A stretch of DNA of 64,000 nucleotides from Deinococcus humi (GTDB lineage Bacteria; Deinococcota; Deinococci; Deinococcales; Deinococcaceae). Positions 50,366 through 62,644 of the stretch are shown here, piece by piece. The stretch spans positions 434,001-498,000 of the forward strand of contig NZ_JACHFL010000001.1 in assembly GCF_014201875.1 (NCBI RefSeq), given 5' to 3'. The notes under the pieces are model-generated. The model did no database searches. It was not told where the DNA came from and worked only from the letters and a program-made list of their open reading frames with translations. How positions within the stretch are numbered: the first letter of the stretch is position 1; every line of letters starts with the position of its first letter. The position numbers and the translations under genes were made by a program.

Positions 50366-52021
50366 ATGGGCATGGAGCGACACAACCGGGAGGGTGGGCC
50401 ACAAGACGGCCCGTCTGACTGGCTGGACCTGCTGCACCGCGAGGCTGAAGGCGATCTGACACTCGCCGAGACGGCGGCGCTGCGCTCGTTGCCCAATCAG
50501 GAGGAATTGGCGACCTGGCGTTGGCGGCTGGCAACCACCACCGCCCAGCTGAGCGCCCTGCCGCCACAGGACCTTCCCGCGAGTGTGGCCCAGGGCGTGG
50601 CCGCAGATGTGGCGTGGAGCGCGCGCCTGAGCGTTCATCGTCCAGAGCTCCCCCATTCACTGGCAGACGCAGTGATTTCCGACATCGCCACTGCCCAGCG
50701 TCTCCAGAGGTCGTCCGTTCCCTCCCTGCCCCAAAGCCTTGCGGCCGGGGTTATAGGGGACATCCGGGCGGCGCGTCAACTTGGCGCGGCTCCGCCTCCC
50801 ATGCCGTCCAGCGTGGCCGCTGCCGTCGCCTCCGATATCGCGTGGGGGGGATGGCTTCATGCCCCCACGCCCACGCCGCCACGTTCGGTGGCCACGGCAG
50901 TGGCGGCCCGTATTGCCAAGCCGGAAATGGAGAGCCTTGCCGCCCCTCCTCCCGACTTCGCCCCCGCTTCAGCTGCGGCGAGCAACTTCATGGCTCCTCT
51001 CAAGCCCCGGCACAATCCTGCCCCGCTGGCCCTGGTGGTGGCCCTGATGGTTGGGCTGACCCTGCTGGCCGTCACGACCGTCTGGCCCAATCTGGCGGCG
51101 GGGGCACTGGTGCTTCGGACGCTGCTAGCCCAGGTGTCGCCGCTGGCCGGAGTGGGGCTGGCGCTGCTGCTGCTCACCAGTGCGCTGGTCAGCTGGCGCC
51201 CTGGCCCGACCATGCAGCGCATGGGGGCTGGGGCCTTCGCCCTGAGCGCAGTACTGACCCTGCCCGCGTTGTACACCCTGGCCGCCCACGGAGACGTGCG
51301 CTTCGGGCAGAACATTGTGGTCAGCGGACCAGTGGACGGCAATGTGATCGCGGTGGGAGGACACGTGCGGCTGGAAGCTGGGGCGCGGGTGCAGGGCGAG
51401 GTGGTCACGCTGCTGGGCGACGTACGCCGCGATCCGGGGGCGCAGGTCAGCGGCCGAGTCAACGCGCTGCTGGGCCACGCGCCGGATGATCTGGACGCGC
51501 TGGAAACGGCCCCTCCGCAGGGGATCGGCATGGCCACCGCCGCCGCCTTCAGGCCACTGCTGGGCTGGCTGGGCAGCGCCGCGTGGCCGCAGATCTTCGT
51601 CACGCTGACCGGCGGCGCGTTGCTACTGCTGTTTGTGGCCGGGCTGGCCCCCACGCTGGCCCGCCGACAGCGCCATGCCCCCATGCGGACGCTGGCACTG
51701 GGGGTCCTGGCTCTGACCGCTCTGGGCGGACCTTCCCTCGCGCTGGCGCTGGCCGGGCTGCTGGGGCCGGCCCTGGTGGCTGCCGCGCTGGCGGTGGTGA
51801 TTCTCGCGATGGGCCTGAGCGTCAGTGCCTATGACCTGGGACGCGCCCTGGCCTACCGCCTGCGCCTGCCCGTTCCCGACGCCGTGGGGGCCATGCTGGG
51901 CTTGAGCGCCGTGGCCGCCAGCCTCAGCGAGCCGCCACTGGCTTTTGGGCTGGCCGTGATCGGCGGCGCGTGGGGTGCGGGCACGCTGTTGCTGGCACGT
52001 GGAGGAGTTCGGACCGCGTAG
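50366..52021 (+). CDS. Multi-span membrane protein with 25-residue repeats and bactofilin-like segment
   Basis: A 551-residue protein. Residues 1-~65 resemble an anti-sigma N-terminus (DWLDLLHREAEGDLTLAETA) without zinc ligands. Five tandem repeats of about 25 residues follow at 70-190. After a linker come membrane helices (~220-320), then a short soluble beta-helical segment resembling polymer-forming bactofilins (VSGPVDGNVIAVGGHVRL, GDVRRDPGAQVSGRV), then further helices to the C-terminus. A role in sensing or organising the envelope is inferred. AAGGGA lies 6 nt before ATG 50366. Confidence 0.65.
   Translation: MGMERHNREGGPQDGPSDWLDLLHREAEGDLTLAETAALRSLPNQEELATWRWRLATTTAQLSALPPQDLPASVAQGVAADVAWSARLSVHRPELPHSLADAVISDIATAQRLQRSSVPSLPQSLAAGVIGDIRAARQLGAAPPPMPSSVAAAVASDIAWGGWLHAPTPTPPRSVATAVAARIAKPEMESLAAPPPDFAPASAAASNFMAPLKPRHNPAPLALVVALMVGLTLLAVTTVWPNLAAGALVLRTLLAQVSPLAGVGLALLLLTSALVSWRPGPTMQRMGAGAFALSAVLTLPALYTLAAHGDVRFGQNIVVSGPVDGNVIAVGGHVRLEAGARVQGEVVTLLGDVRRDPGAQVSGRVNALLGHAPDDLDALETAPPQGIGMATAAAFRPLLGWLGSAAWPQIFVTLTGGALLLLFVAGLAPTLARRQRHAPMRTLALGVLALTALGGPSLALALAGLLGPALVAAALAVVILAMGLSVSAYDLGRALAYRLRLPVPDAVGAMLGLSAVAASLSEPPLAFGLAVIGGAWGAGTLLLARGGVRTA
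50573..50935 (+). repeat. Five tandem 25-residue protein repeats
   Basis: The encoded units begin LPASVAQGVAADVA, LPHSLADAVISDIA, LPQSLAAGVIGDIR, MPSSVAAAVASDIA and PPRSVATAVAARIA at residues 70, 95, 121, 146 and 171. The consensus is LPxSVAxAVxxDIA followed by ~12 variable residues. Confidence 0.8.
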
Positions 52022-52084
52022 AAGCCCCCCTCTGTCCAATACGTTTGCCCGCACCCCCGGAGTGATAAACAGCCATCCCAAAGA

Positions 52085-52116
52085 AGAAGGCCGGAGCACC
52101 ACGTCTCCGGCCTTCT
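52085..52116. terminator. Bidirectional terminator
   Basis: A perfect 12-bp stem (AGAAGGCCGGAG with CTCCGGCCTTCT) and an 8-nt loop lie between the convergent membrane-protein gene and ddrO, with A-rich sequence on one side and TGTCTT on the other. Confidence 0.75.
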
Positions 52117-52132
52117 GTCTTACACCCTCAAC

Positions 52133-52522
52133 TCAGTTCAAGATGCGCTTGAGGTGCAGGTAAATCTCGTACCAGTCGCCCTTGTCGCGCGGACGCTTGC
52201 CGCGCAGTTCGATGCGCGATAGGGTCTGCACCCAGTCGGGCGTGATCTGCGGCCCCAGCGTGGGGTCGGCCACCAGATCGGCCAGCCCCTTGGGCATGGA
52301 GCCCTCGGTGGACGCGCCGTAGAATTCGACGCCCTCCAGCAGATCATGAACCGTAATGGCGTAGGATCCGGCCAGAGTCTGCAGGGTTTCCAGACTGGGA
52401 TTGGTCCGGCCCCGTTCCAGATCGCTGAGGTACGGGACGCTGATCCCGGCGGTCTCGGCGACGTCCTTGAGCCGCAGCCCGCGTTCGCTACGGAGCTCGC
52501 GGAGTCTTTCGTGCAATTTCAT
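52133..52522 (-). CDS. ddrO: DdrO, radiation/desiccation response repressor
   Basis: A 129-residue XRE repressor. The HTH lies at ~5-60 ([20 protein letters not shown], then [20 protein letters not shown]). The C-terminal dimer domain ends [13 protein letters not shown], as in known DdrO. It represses the Deinococcus DNA-damage regulon by binding the RDRM operator and is cleaved by the protease PprI/IrrE after damage. The known scissile bond Leu106-Arg107 is present within [14 protein letters not shown] precedes the ATG. It has a long leader and a consensus promoter, unlike the leaderless genes. Confidence 0.97.
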   Translation of the reverse strand: MKLHERLRELRSERGLRLKDVAETAGISVPYLSDLERGRTNPSLETLQTLAGSYAITVHDLLEGVEFYGASTEGSMPKGLADLVADPTLGPQITPDWVQTLSRIELRGKRPRDKGDWYEIYLHLKRILN

Positions 52523-52685
52523 GTGTCACCTCCTTGGCTGCGGCTTGGCCTCACCGTCACTGCCCTTTATGCGTGCTGAGCGCAGAAAAACAGAGTCGGC
52601 GTGCCGCCTGGGACTGCGCTCCGGCCGTAGGCGCGGCCCCGCTGGGAGCGTTTGCCTGTGGGCAGAATCGGGCAGCCTTGGTTGG

Positions 52686-52714
52686 AGTGTAACACCCCGC
52701 CTCAATACGGTCAA
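52686..52714 (-). promoter_or_regulatory. Promoter of ddrO
   Basis: On the minus strand TTGACC (52714-52709), a 17-bp spacer and TACACT (52691-52686). The leader to the ddrO ATG is about 155 nt. Confidence 0.7.
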
Positions 52715-52728
52715 TACAGAATCCATAG
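52703..52728 (-). promoter_or_regulatory. Degenerate RDRM-like operator candidate
   Basis: The minus strand reads TTCTGTATTGACCGTA across the -35 box. Aligned to the RDRM consensus TTATGTNNTTNACATAA with one base missing, about two thirds of positions match. A CAATAC direct repeat overlaps it. This would suit DdrO autorepression, but the match is imperfect. Confidence 0.35.
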
Positions 52729-52738
52729 GGAAAAGTTC

Positions 52739-52768
52739 TTGCACAGCCGCCGACTGCTCTGCTATGAT
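52739..52768 (+). promoter_or_regulatory. Promoter of the 83-residue gene
   Basis: TTGCAC (52739-52744), an 18-bp spacer and TATGAT (52763-52768). It is divergent from the ddrO promoter, with the -35 boxes 24 bp apart. Confidence 0.65.
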
Positions 52769-52853
52769 CGTAATCAGCAGAAGTATTTCTCCAAAGTCCA
52801 CCTTTCCATCTATTCCACCTCGCGGCCCCCTCGGGCTGGAAGGAGTCCACCAT

Positions 52854-53105
52854 ATGCGCGCCCTGGACACGATTGCCGAGAGTATCCGCGTGGGTTACGT
52901 TCACCCCACCACCGTCCTGAACACTTTAATAGAGGTCGAGAACGATGGCGGCCTGTTGGCCGTGCGCCGTATCGAGCGTCAGCTGTGCCGGGGAACACAT
53001 GCCCTGCGCGAGCGTGGCCATCCCAACACGGCGCTGGCACAGAGCTGGCTGGGGGCGACCCGCGCCTATCTAGTCACCCAGGCAGAACGCAAGCACGCGA
53101 TCTGA
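52854..53105 (+). CDS. Small helical protein divergent from ddrO
   Basis: An 83-residue soluble helical protein starting MRALDTIAESIRVGYVHPTT, with RRIERQLCRGTHALRERGHP in the middle. AAGGAG lies 8 nt before the ATG. I do not recognise the family. Its promoter is back-to-back with that of ddrO, so regulation by DdrO is possible. A hairpin (GGCCCG/CGGGCC, 53125-53148) lies 20 bp after the stop and may terminate both this gene and the convergent peptidase gene. Confidence 0.65.
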   Translation: MRALDTIAESIRVGYVHPTTVLNTLIEVENDGGLLAVRRIERQLCRGTHALRERGHPNTALAQSWLGATRAYLVTQAERKHAI

Positions 53106-53155
53106 CGCAACTTAAGCAGGAAAGGGCCCGGATGACAGATTGCGGGCCTTCCCTT

Positions 53156-54679
53156 CTAGCGGCGTGACCCTTCCAGCCCGTAGATCTCCCCGTACTTCCG
53201 GTGCAGGTAGGCCACATAAGGATCGGCGCTCAGCGGGCGTCCGGTCGCCTGCTCGGTGATCTGTGTGGGGGTCAGGCTGCGGCCATACTGGTGGACATTC
53301 TCGGTCAGCCAGGACAGCAACGGGCCGTACTCGGCGTTCTGGCTGCCCCCTGCAATCTTCGCATCGGCCTGCGCCGCCTCCAGCAACTGCACGCTTAACA
53401 GGTTGCCCAGCGCGTAGGTGGGGAAATACCCGATCAGGCCCGCGGACCAGTGAACGTCCTGCAACACGCCCTGGGCGTCGTCCGGCGGGGTCAGGCCCAG
53501 GTAGTCCTGCATCTTCGCGTTCCAGGCCTCGGGCAGGTCCGCGACCTTCAACTTGCCCTCTAGCAACGCCAGTTCCAGCTCGAAGCGCAGCATGATGTGG
53601 AAGTTGTATGTGACCTCATCAGCCTCCACCCGGATCATGCTGGGGTTGACGCGGTTGACGGCGCGGTACAGGCCAGCCGCGTCCAGTCCGGCGGTCACTT
53701 CCGGGGCCGCCTCCGCCAGTTGCGAGAAGTAACGGTTCCAGAACGGCAGGCTGCGCGCCAGCAGATTCTCAAACAGGCGCGACTGGCTTTCGTGGACCCC
53801 CAGACTCGCGCCGCCCGACACCGGCGTACGCTCCCACCGTCCGGAGACGCCGCGCTCGTACATGGCGTGCCCCGTCTCGTGCCACGTTCCGAACAGACAG
53901 GCGGGCCAGTAGGGTTCCACCCGCGTGGTGATGCGCAGGTCCGAGCGGCTGAAATTGGTCATGAAGGGGTGGGCGCTCTCATCCTGGCGCGCAAACGAGC
54001 CTTCCAGGCCGAAGGCCTCCCCCGCGATTTTCCAGGCGAAGGCTTTCTGCGCCTCAGCGGGGAAGGGCCGGGTCAGCACGCTGTAATCCGCCGCATCGCC
54101 CGCCGCCGCGATGCGCCTAATGAGCGGCAGGGTCCGGTCCCGCAGGTCGGCGAAGATGGTCCCCACTGTCCCGGCCCGCATGCCCGGCTCGTAGTTGTCC
54201 AGCAGGGCGTCGTAGGGATGCTCGTCATAACCACGCAGGTCGGCCTCACGGCGGGCCAGCTCCATCATGCGCTCCAGATGCGGAGCGAAGGTGGCGAAGT
54301 CACTCGCCTTGCGGGCCGCGAGCCAGGCGTGGTGCGCCTCGTTCTGGGCCTGGGTCTGCGCCTCCACAAACTCGGTGGGCAGCCTGGTGGCCCTGTCGTA
54401 GTCGCGCCGGGCCACACGCACGATGGCCCCGTCGGTCTCATTGGCTGGCTCGACGGTTTCCAGCAGCTTCCCAGTCTGCTGGTCCGTGAACATCGCGTGG
54501 GTCAGGCCTGCCAGGGTGGACAGTTGCAGGCCGCGCACCCGGGCGGCCTCGTCCGGCATGCTGGTTTCCTGCTCCCAGGACATCAGCGCTTCCGCAGCAG
54601 CCAGATCGGACACCTGGCCCAGACGCCGGCGCAGTTCGGTCATGGTATCGGAGGTGGGAGATGATTCGGTGGTGGTCAT
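53156..54679 (-). CDS. M32-family metallocarboxypeptidase
   Basis: A 507-residue zinc carboxypeptidase of the Taq/Pfu type, which trims C-terminal residues from peptides. The HEXXH zinc site is HETGH at 267-271, DNYEPG lies at 161-166, and GVHESQSRLFENLL follows at ~295, all M32 hallmarks. It should be a cytosolic dimer. ATG 54679 is supported by a TACTCT box 6 nt upstream. Confidence 0.95.
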   Translation of the reverse strand: MTTTESSPTSDTMTELRRRLGQVSDLAAAEALMSWEQETSMPDEAARVRGLQLSTLAGLTHAMFTDQQTGKLLETVEPANETDGAIVRVARRDYDRATRLPTEFVEAQTQAQNEAHHAWLAARKASDFATFAPHLERMMELARREADLRGYDEHPYDALLDNYEPGMRAGTVGTIFADLRDRTLPLIRRIAAAGDAADYSVLTRPFPAEAQKAFAWKIAGEAFGLEGSFARQDESAHPFMTNFSRSDLRITTRVEPYWPACLFGTWHETGHAMYERGVSGRWERTPVSGGASLGVHESQSRLFENLLARSLPFWNRYFSQLAEAAPEVTAGLDAAGLYRAVNRVNPSMIRVEADEVTYNFHIMLRFELELALLEGKLKVADLPEAWNAKMQDYLGLTPPDDAQGVLQDVHWSAGLIGYFPTYALGNLLSVQLLEAAQADAKIAGGSQNAEYGPLLSWLTENVHQYGRSLTPTQITEQATGRPLSADPYVAYLHRKYGEIYGLEGSRR

Positions 54680-54685
54680 GCCTGC

Positions 54686-54691
54686 AGAGTA
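54686..54691 (-). promoter_or_regulatory. Leaderless -10 box of the M32 gene
   Basis: TACTCT on the minus strand ends 6 nt before ATG 54679. Confidence 0.5.
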
Positions 54692-54792
54692 ACGCCAAGT
54701 CCGAAAGGGGCAGTCAAGGGCTCACCTGCTACGCTTCATCCAGCGTTTTACGCCCAGCACGCCGCCCATGATCAAGCAGACCAAGGAGATCC

Positions 54793-54850
54793 CCACAAAA
54801 ATTGCCCCCTCGGCCACCGTGTGGGCGGCGAGAGGGGGCAATTTTTGTGG
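54793..54850. terminator. Long perfect inverted repeat, likely terminator
   Basis: A perfect 19-bp inverted repeat (54793-54811 with 54832-54850) and a 20-nt loop. Each arm has a five-base A or T run, so it would terminate in both directions. It lies 25 bp past the stop of the minus-strand 76-residue gene. Confidence 0.75.
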
Positions 54851-54875
54851 GCTGTGTGGAGTACAGGCGGCTGGT

Positions 54876-55106
54876 TCAGTTCTTGGCCACTTGACTGGCC
54901 CAACGCAGGCGGCCCACCAGTTTCAGGGTCTGGCGGTGTTCCTCGGCCATCAGGGCGCGGGTCAGGCTCTCGGGACAGACTTGCAGCGGCGCCGGCTCAG
55001 GCTGGGCCAGCGGCGACGCAGGCCGGTAATCCTGGAGTTCGGGACGGCCCAGAACGGTCCTTTTCTCAAGGTTCCACTGCCTGTCCACATCGAAAGACCT
55101 GATCAT
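54876..55106 (-). CDS. Small protein of unknown function
   Basis: A 76-residue soluble protein starting MIRSFDVDRQWNLEKRTVLG, with a Pro-rich middle (PASPLAQPEPAPLQ) and a helical C-terminus (ALMAEEHRQTLKLVGRLRWA). A leaderless promoter 7 nt upstream and a terminator downstream support it as a real gene. Family unknown. Confidence 0.65.
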   Translation of the reverse strand: MIRSFDVDRQWNLEKRTVLGRPELQDYRPASPLAQPEPAPLQVCPESLTRALMAEEHRQTLKLVGRLRWASQVAKN

Positions 55107-55113
55107 GAAACCT

Positions 55114-55119
55114 ACTCTA
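55114..55119 (-). promoter_or_regulatory. Leaderless -10 box of the 76-residue gene
   Basis: TAGAGT on the minus strand ends 7 nt before ATG 55106. Confidence 0.55.
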
Positions 55120-55318
55120 GAAAACCCACTCGCACAACGCTCTGACGCGCGTGAATGGATGAAAGGCTGCGCTTCCGATTAAAGAAGGACCGGATCAGGG
55201 CCGGGCACAGGTGTTTGAATGGCCAATGCGCCGCTCCGGGAACGGGCGCTATGCTCCGGTGGACGGTTCCAAACGGCTTGCCCCCACCACCCCACCCCCA
55301 CCCGCAGCGAGGTTCCCC

Positions 55319-56956
55319 ATGACCACCCTACTGACAGAATTGCCCGCCTGGACAGCTTTGACCGAGCATCACCGGATGATGAACGACACCCTGCTGGTGG
55401 ACCTATTCGCCAATGACGATCGGCGCGGCGAACGCCTGAACGCTGAGGGAGCGGGCCTTTACCTGGACTACAGCAAGAACCGTGTGACGGACGAGACGCT
55501 GGAGCTGCTGCTGAACCTGGCGCGTGAGACCGGGGTGGAGCAAAAACGCGACGCCATGTTCGCCGGTGAGCGCATCAACGTGACCGAGAACCGCGCTGTG
55601 CTGCACACCGCCCTGCGTCAGCCAGCAGGCGCGACCGTCATGGTGGATGGCCGGAACGTCGTCCCGGACGTTCACGAGGTCCTGGGCCGCATGGCAACCT
55701 TTGCCGACTCCGTTCGTGGCGGGCAGTGGCTGGGCTTCACCGGCAGGCCTATCAGGAACATCGTGAACATCGGGATCGGGGGCAGCGATCTGGGGCCGGT
55801 GATGGCATATGAGGCGCTGAAGCACTACGCCCAGCGTGACCTGACCGTGCGCTTCGTGTCCAACGTGGACGGCACCGATCTGGTGGAAAAGACCCGAGAT
55901 CTGAACCCCGAGGAAACGCTGTTCATCGTGAGTTCCAAGACCTTCACCACGCAGGAGACGATGGCGAACGCGGCCTCGGCCCGCGCGTGGCTGCTCTCGG
56001 CGCTGAAGGACGGGGCCGCCGTCGCCCGGCATTTCGTCGCCGTGTCCACCAACGCCGACGCCGTGCAGGGCTTCGGCATCGACACCGCCAACATGTTCGG
56101 CTTCTGGGACTGGGTGGGTGGGCGCTACAGCATGGACAGCGCGATTGGCCTGAGCGTGATGCTCGCCATCGGCCCAGACGGTTTCTCGGAACTGCTCGCG
56201 GGCTTCCACGACATGGACGAGCATTTCCGCAGCGCGCCGCTGGAGAAAAATCTTCCGGTGCTGATGGGCATGCTGGGCGTCTGGTACAACAACTTCTTCG
56301 ACGCGCAGTCTCACGCCGTGCTGCCATATGACCAGTACCTGCAATACTTTCCGGCCTACCTGCAACAGCTGGACATGGAAAGCAATGGCAAGCACATCAC
56401 CCTGGACGGGCAGGCGGTGAACTACCAGACCGGCCAGGTGATCTGGGGGCAGCCGGGCACCAACGGTCAGCATGCCTTCTATCAATTGATCCACCAGGGG
56501 ACCAAGCTGATCCCGTGCGACTTCATCGGCTTCTGCCAGACCCTCAACCCGCTGCCCACGCCGGACGGCCCGCCCCACCACGACCTGCTGATGGCGAACG
56601 TCTTCGCACAGACCGAGGCCCTGGCCTTTGGCAAGTCGCTGGACGCCGTGCTGGCCGAGGGTGTGGACGAGGCGCTGGCCCCGCACCGGGTTTTTGATGG
56701 CAACCGTCCCACCAACACCCTGCTGGCCGACCGGCTCACGCCGCGCACGCTGGGCGCGCTGATCGCGCTGTACGAACACAAGGTCTTCGTGCAAGGCGCT
56801 GTGTGGAACATCAATTCCTTCGATCAGTGGGGCGTGGAGCTGGGCAAGGTGCTGGCGGGCAAGATCGTGCCGGAGCTGAACGCGGGCGCGGAACCGAAGC
56901 TGGAGCATGACTCTTCCACGAACACGTTGATCAGGCGATACCGGGAACGTCGGTAG
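55319..56956 (+). CDS. pgi: Glucose-6-phosphate isomerase
   Basis: A 545-residue enzyme interconverting glucose-6-phosphate and fructose-6-phosphate. It has the long bacterial form (E. coli ~549). [55 protein letters not shown] and the C-terminal [13 protein letters not shown] are all conserved. ATG 55319 is chosen over ATG 55211 because family proteins begin here. Its product is a substrate for glmS. Confidence 0.97.
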   Translation: MTTLLTELPAWTALTEHHRMMNDTLLVDLFANDDRRGERLNAEGAGLYLDYSKNRVTDETLELLLNLARETGVEQKRDAMFAGERINVTENRAVLHTALRQPAGATVMVDGRNVVPDVHEVLGRMATFADSVRGGQWLGFTGRPIRNIVNIGIGGSDLGPVMAYEALKHYAQRDLTVRFVSNVDGTDLVEKTRDLNPEETLFIVSSKTFTTQETMANAASARAWLLSALKDGAAVARHFVAVSTNADAVQGFGIDTANMFGFWDWVGGRYSMDSAIGLSVMLAIGPDGFSELLAGFHDMDEHFRSAPLEKNLPVLMGMLGVWYNNFFDAQSHAVLPYDQYLQYFPAYLQQLDMESNGKHITLDGQAVNYQTGQVIWGQPGTNGQHAFYQLIHQGTKLIPCDFIGFCQTLNPLPTPDGPPHHDLLMANVFAQTEALAFGKSLDAVLAEGVDEALAPHRVFDGNRPTNTLLADRLTPRTLGALIALYEHKVFVQGAVWNINSFDQWGVELGKVLAGKIVPELNAGAEPKLEHDSSTNTLIRRYRERR

Positions 56957-57210
56957 ATCTTCAGAAACGGCGCTGCACTTCAGCCGGCCCCATGTCTGAC
57001 CCTTCCCTGCGTTGACCGAATGGGAGACGACCTGAAATCGCAAGAAGTCATGTCTGTGCAACGCGAGTTCGTGCACACGTACCTCAGGCTGTCCGGTGAT
57101 GGCCGCTCGCGGCAATGCGTTCGGGACGCCCCAACGCTGCCCCGTGTGACCATGCCGCTGTGCCCGCCTGAGAGCGATGCGAGTCTCGGCGTGAGGACCG
57201 CAGAGGCGAC

Positions 57211-58230
57211 GTGAGCGCTGAACCTGAACTCGATCCTCGCCGTCTTCTTGAGGCGTTGCGGCTGAACTATGGGCTGAGGCTGGAAAACGCCACCTTTGTG
57301 CCCCTCGGCACAGCTCCCGCTTACCGCGCCGAGGGGCCGAGTGGGCGCTTCTTTGTCAAACTGCTGCCCGACACGCCGTATGGCCGGGCTGCCAGCGCCA
57401 GAATCCGGGTCGAAATGCCGCTGCTGCGGGCGCTGCGCGAAGAACAGATTCTGCCCCGGGTTCCCCAGCCGCTGCGGGCGCTGGACGGAGCACAGCTGGC
57501 CACCGTCGGGGGCGCTGAGGTGGCTGTGTACGACTGGATCGATGCCGTGAATCTCTCATCTGCCTGGGAGGCGGCGCTGCCTGAACTCGCACCGCTGTTG
57601 GGCCGCCTGCACGGGGGAACGCCGCAGCTCATGGGCCGTGTAGGCACGCTGCCCATGCCGCCGGAGGACTTCGGGTTGCCCTTCATGGCCGAGTTGAGCG
57701 ACGACCTGCGAGCCTTGAGGGGGCTCAGACCGAATGCACGCCCCGCCCTGCACGAGTTGCGAGCGTTGCTGACCCCCTATGACGAGCATCTCCAGCATCT
57801 CCTGGCTCTCGCACTTAAGAGCCAGAAGGTGATTCGTTCTCAGCCGTATGACCCCGTGGTCTGCCATACCGACGCGCACGGTGGCAACGTGATGCGGGAC
57901 GCGGCGGGTGAGCTGTGGGTGATCGACTGGGAAAGCGCGCGCCTGGCTCCCCCTGAACATGACCTGTGGATGCTTCACTCCCGGCTGCCCGAGATCTTGC
58001 CCGTGTATGAGGCGGCGCGGGGCCGCCGAATCCGGCTGGACGTGGAGGTCCTCGCGTTCTATTTCTACCGCCGTGTGCTGGAAGACCTGGCCGTGGATGT
58101 GGCCGCGATGCGGCGTGGCCACGCCCGGCCAGAGGATGACGCCGAGAACCTGCGGATCATCCGTGATTTCGTTCTGCCTGCCGCGTCGCGCGTCGAGGAG
58201 GAGTGTCAGGCGTTGACAGCCCGCCTCTGA
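57211..58230 (+). CDS. APH/choline-kinase-fold phosphotransferase
   Basis: A 339-residue aminoglycoside-phosphotransferase-superfamily protein. VVCHTDAHGGNVMRD (~221-235) is the Brenner motif with catalytic Asp and Asn. LWVIDWESARLAPPEHDLW holds the metal-binding Asp. Substrates of such orphans range from antibiotics to homoserine or sugars, so resistance is not implied. GAGG lies 4 nt before GTG 57211. Confidence 0.85.
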   Translation: MSAEPELDPRRLLEALRLNYGLRLENATFVPLGTAPAYRAEGPSGRFFVKLLPDTPYGRAASARIRVEMPLLRALREEQILPRVPQPLRALDGAQLATVGGAEVAVYDWIDAVNLSSAWEAALPELAPLLGRLHGGTPQLMGRVGTLPMPPEDFGLPFMAELSDDLRALRGLRPNARPALHELRALLTPYDEHLQHLLALALKSQKVIRSQPYDPVVCHTDAHGGNVMRDAAGELWVIDWESARLAPPEHDLWMLHSRLPEILPVYEAARGRRIRLDVEVLAFYFYRRVLEDLAVDVAAMRRGHARPEDDAENLRIIRDFVLPAASRVEEECQALTARL

Positions 58231-58241
58231 CGGAAGCTGGC

Positions 58242-59312
58242 TCAATCGAACAACCCTGGCTGGCCCACCCGCTCACCCACGCCGCACAGGCCCGCCGCCG
58301 TGATTCCGGCCAGCCTCACCCCCCGCCCGGACAGCAGTTCCGGCGTCAGCGAGTGCGCCGCAGCGCGGGCCAGTTCGGGGGCAAAGTGGACCGGGGCAGG
58401 CAGCGTCACGCGGCGGGTGACGATGGCGCGGTCGCTGAACTTGAGCTTCAGGACCACGGTGCGCCCGGCCAGTCCGGCCCGCGCCAGCCGCCGCTCCACC
58501 GCCTCCGACAGCACGGGGAGGCGCTCCAGAACGGCCTCCACGCTCCTCAGGTCGTCACTGTAGGTCTCCTCCGCGCCGATGCTCTTGTGGGGGCGGTCTG
58601 CCTCCACCGGGCGGTCATCCAGGCCGTGGGCAATGCGCCAGAAGTGCTCGCCCTTTTTGCCAAACTGCGCCGCAAGCTCTTCAGGCGAGGCGGCGCGCAG
58701 GTCCGCCCCGGTGTGGATGCCCCGCGCGGCCAGCCTGGCGGCAGTGGCCGGGCCGATGCCGTGAAAATCGCCCACGGGTAGGGAGGCCAGCAGGCCATCC
58801 ACCTCGTGCGGCAGCAGCACAGTCAGTCCATTGGGCTTGTTCATACCACTGGCGAGCTTGGCGAGGAACTTATTGACGCTGACGCCTGCCGTGGCGGTCA
58901 AGCCCGTCTCCGCGCGGATATCGGCACGGATGGCCCCGGCAATACGGGTGGCGCTGGGGCCGCCGCGCAGGGGCTCGGTCACATCCAGATACGCCTCGTC
59001 CAGCGAGAGCGGCTCCACCAGCGCCGTGTAGCGGGCAAACACCGCGCGAATCTGGGTGCTGACCTCGCGGTAGGCCTCAAAACGGGGCGGCACCACCAGC
59101 AGGTCCGGGCAACGTTCCAGCGCCCGGTACAGCGGCATGGCGCTGCGGACGCCGTAGGGCCGGGCCTCGTAACTGGCGGTCAAGACCACGCTGCGCCGCC
59201 CACCCCAGGCCACCGCCAGCGGACGCCCCCGCAGGCGCGCGTCGTCGCGCCCCTCTACCGAGGCGTAGAAGGCGTCCATGTCCACATGAATGATCTTGCG
59301 CGTGGTGGACAT
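58242..59312 (-). CDS. dinB: DNA polymerase IV (Y family)
   Basis: A 356-residue translesion polymerase. HVDMDAFYASVEGRDD gives the first catalytic Asp pair, YTALVEPLSLDEAYLDVTEP the second acidic site, and FHGIGPATAARLAARG the HhH motif. The C-terminal GQPGLFD is a beta-clamp binding motif. It copies damaged DNA with low fidelity. A TAAAAT box 6 nt upstream makes it leaderless. No RDRM-like sequence was seen at its promoter. Confidence 0.94.
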   Translation of the reverse strand: MSTTRKIIHVDMDAFYASVEGRDDARLRGRPLAVAWGGRRSVVLTASYEARPYGVRSAMPLYRALERCPDLLVVPPRFEAYREVSTQIRAVFARYTALVEPLSLDEAYLDVTEPLRGGPSATRIAGAIRADIRAETGLTATAGVSVNKFLAKLASGMNKPNGLTVLLPHEVDGLLASLPVGDFHGIGPATAARLAARGIHTGADLRAASPEELAAQFGKKGEHFWRIAHGLDDRPVEADRPHKSIGAEETYSDDLRSVEAVLERLPVLSEAVERRLARAGLAGRTVVLKLKFSDRAIVTRRVTLPAPVHFAPELARAAAHSLTPELLSGRGVRLAGITAAGLCGVGERVGQPGLFD

Positions 59313-59318
59313 GGACTG

Positions 59319-59324
59319 ATTTTA
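59319..59324 (-). promoter_or_regulatory. Leaderless -10 box of dinB
   Basis: TAAAAT on the minus strand ends 6 nt before ATG 59312. Confidence 0.55.
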
Positions 59325-59371
59325 CGGCGGGGTACAGTGGCATGTCTGGTCAACAAGGACCGAAAATACGG

Positions 59372-62449
<3,078 letters not shown>

Positions 62450-62644
62450 TCCAGAGAGGGAGTATGTCACGCCTGCGGGTGAGGAACGGGGAATAGGGTT
62501 ATGCAGGCGGGAGCAGGCGTGGAAGGAGAACCCAGCTAAGTGAGGCGACGGACAGCGGCTCTTCGGGATGCCTGCCCCCGGAGACAATCCGCCCGGCGTC
62601 CAAGGACATCCGTGGTGGCTCAGCCAGACGTTGCTGTTGCACAG

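Noticed and set aside
55403..57115. 570-codon minus-strand frame
   Set aside because: Antisense shadow of pgi; no motifs.
57211..58230. Antibiotic resistance role for the APH-fold gene
   Set aside because: The fold is shared by many metabolic kinases and nothing in context points to an antibiotic.
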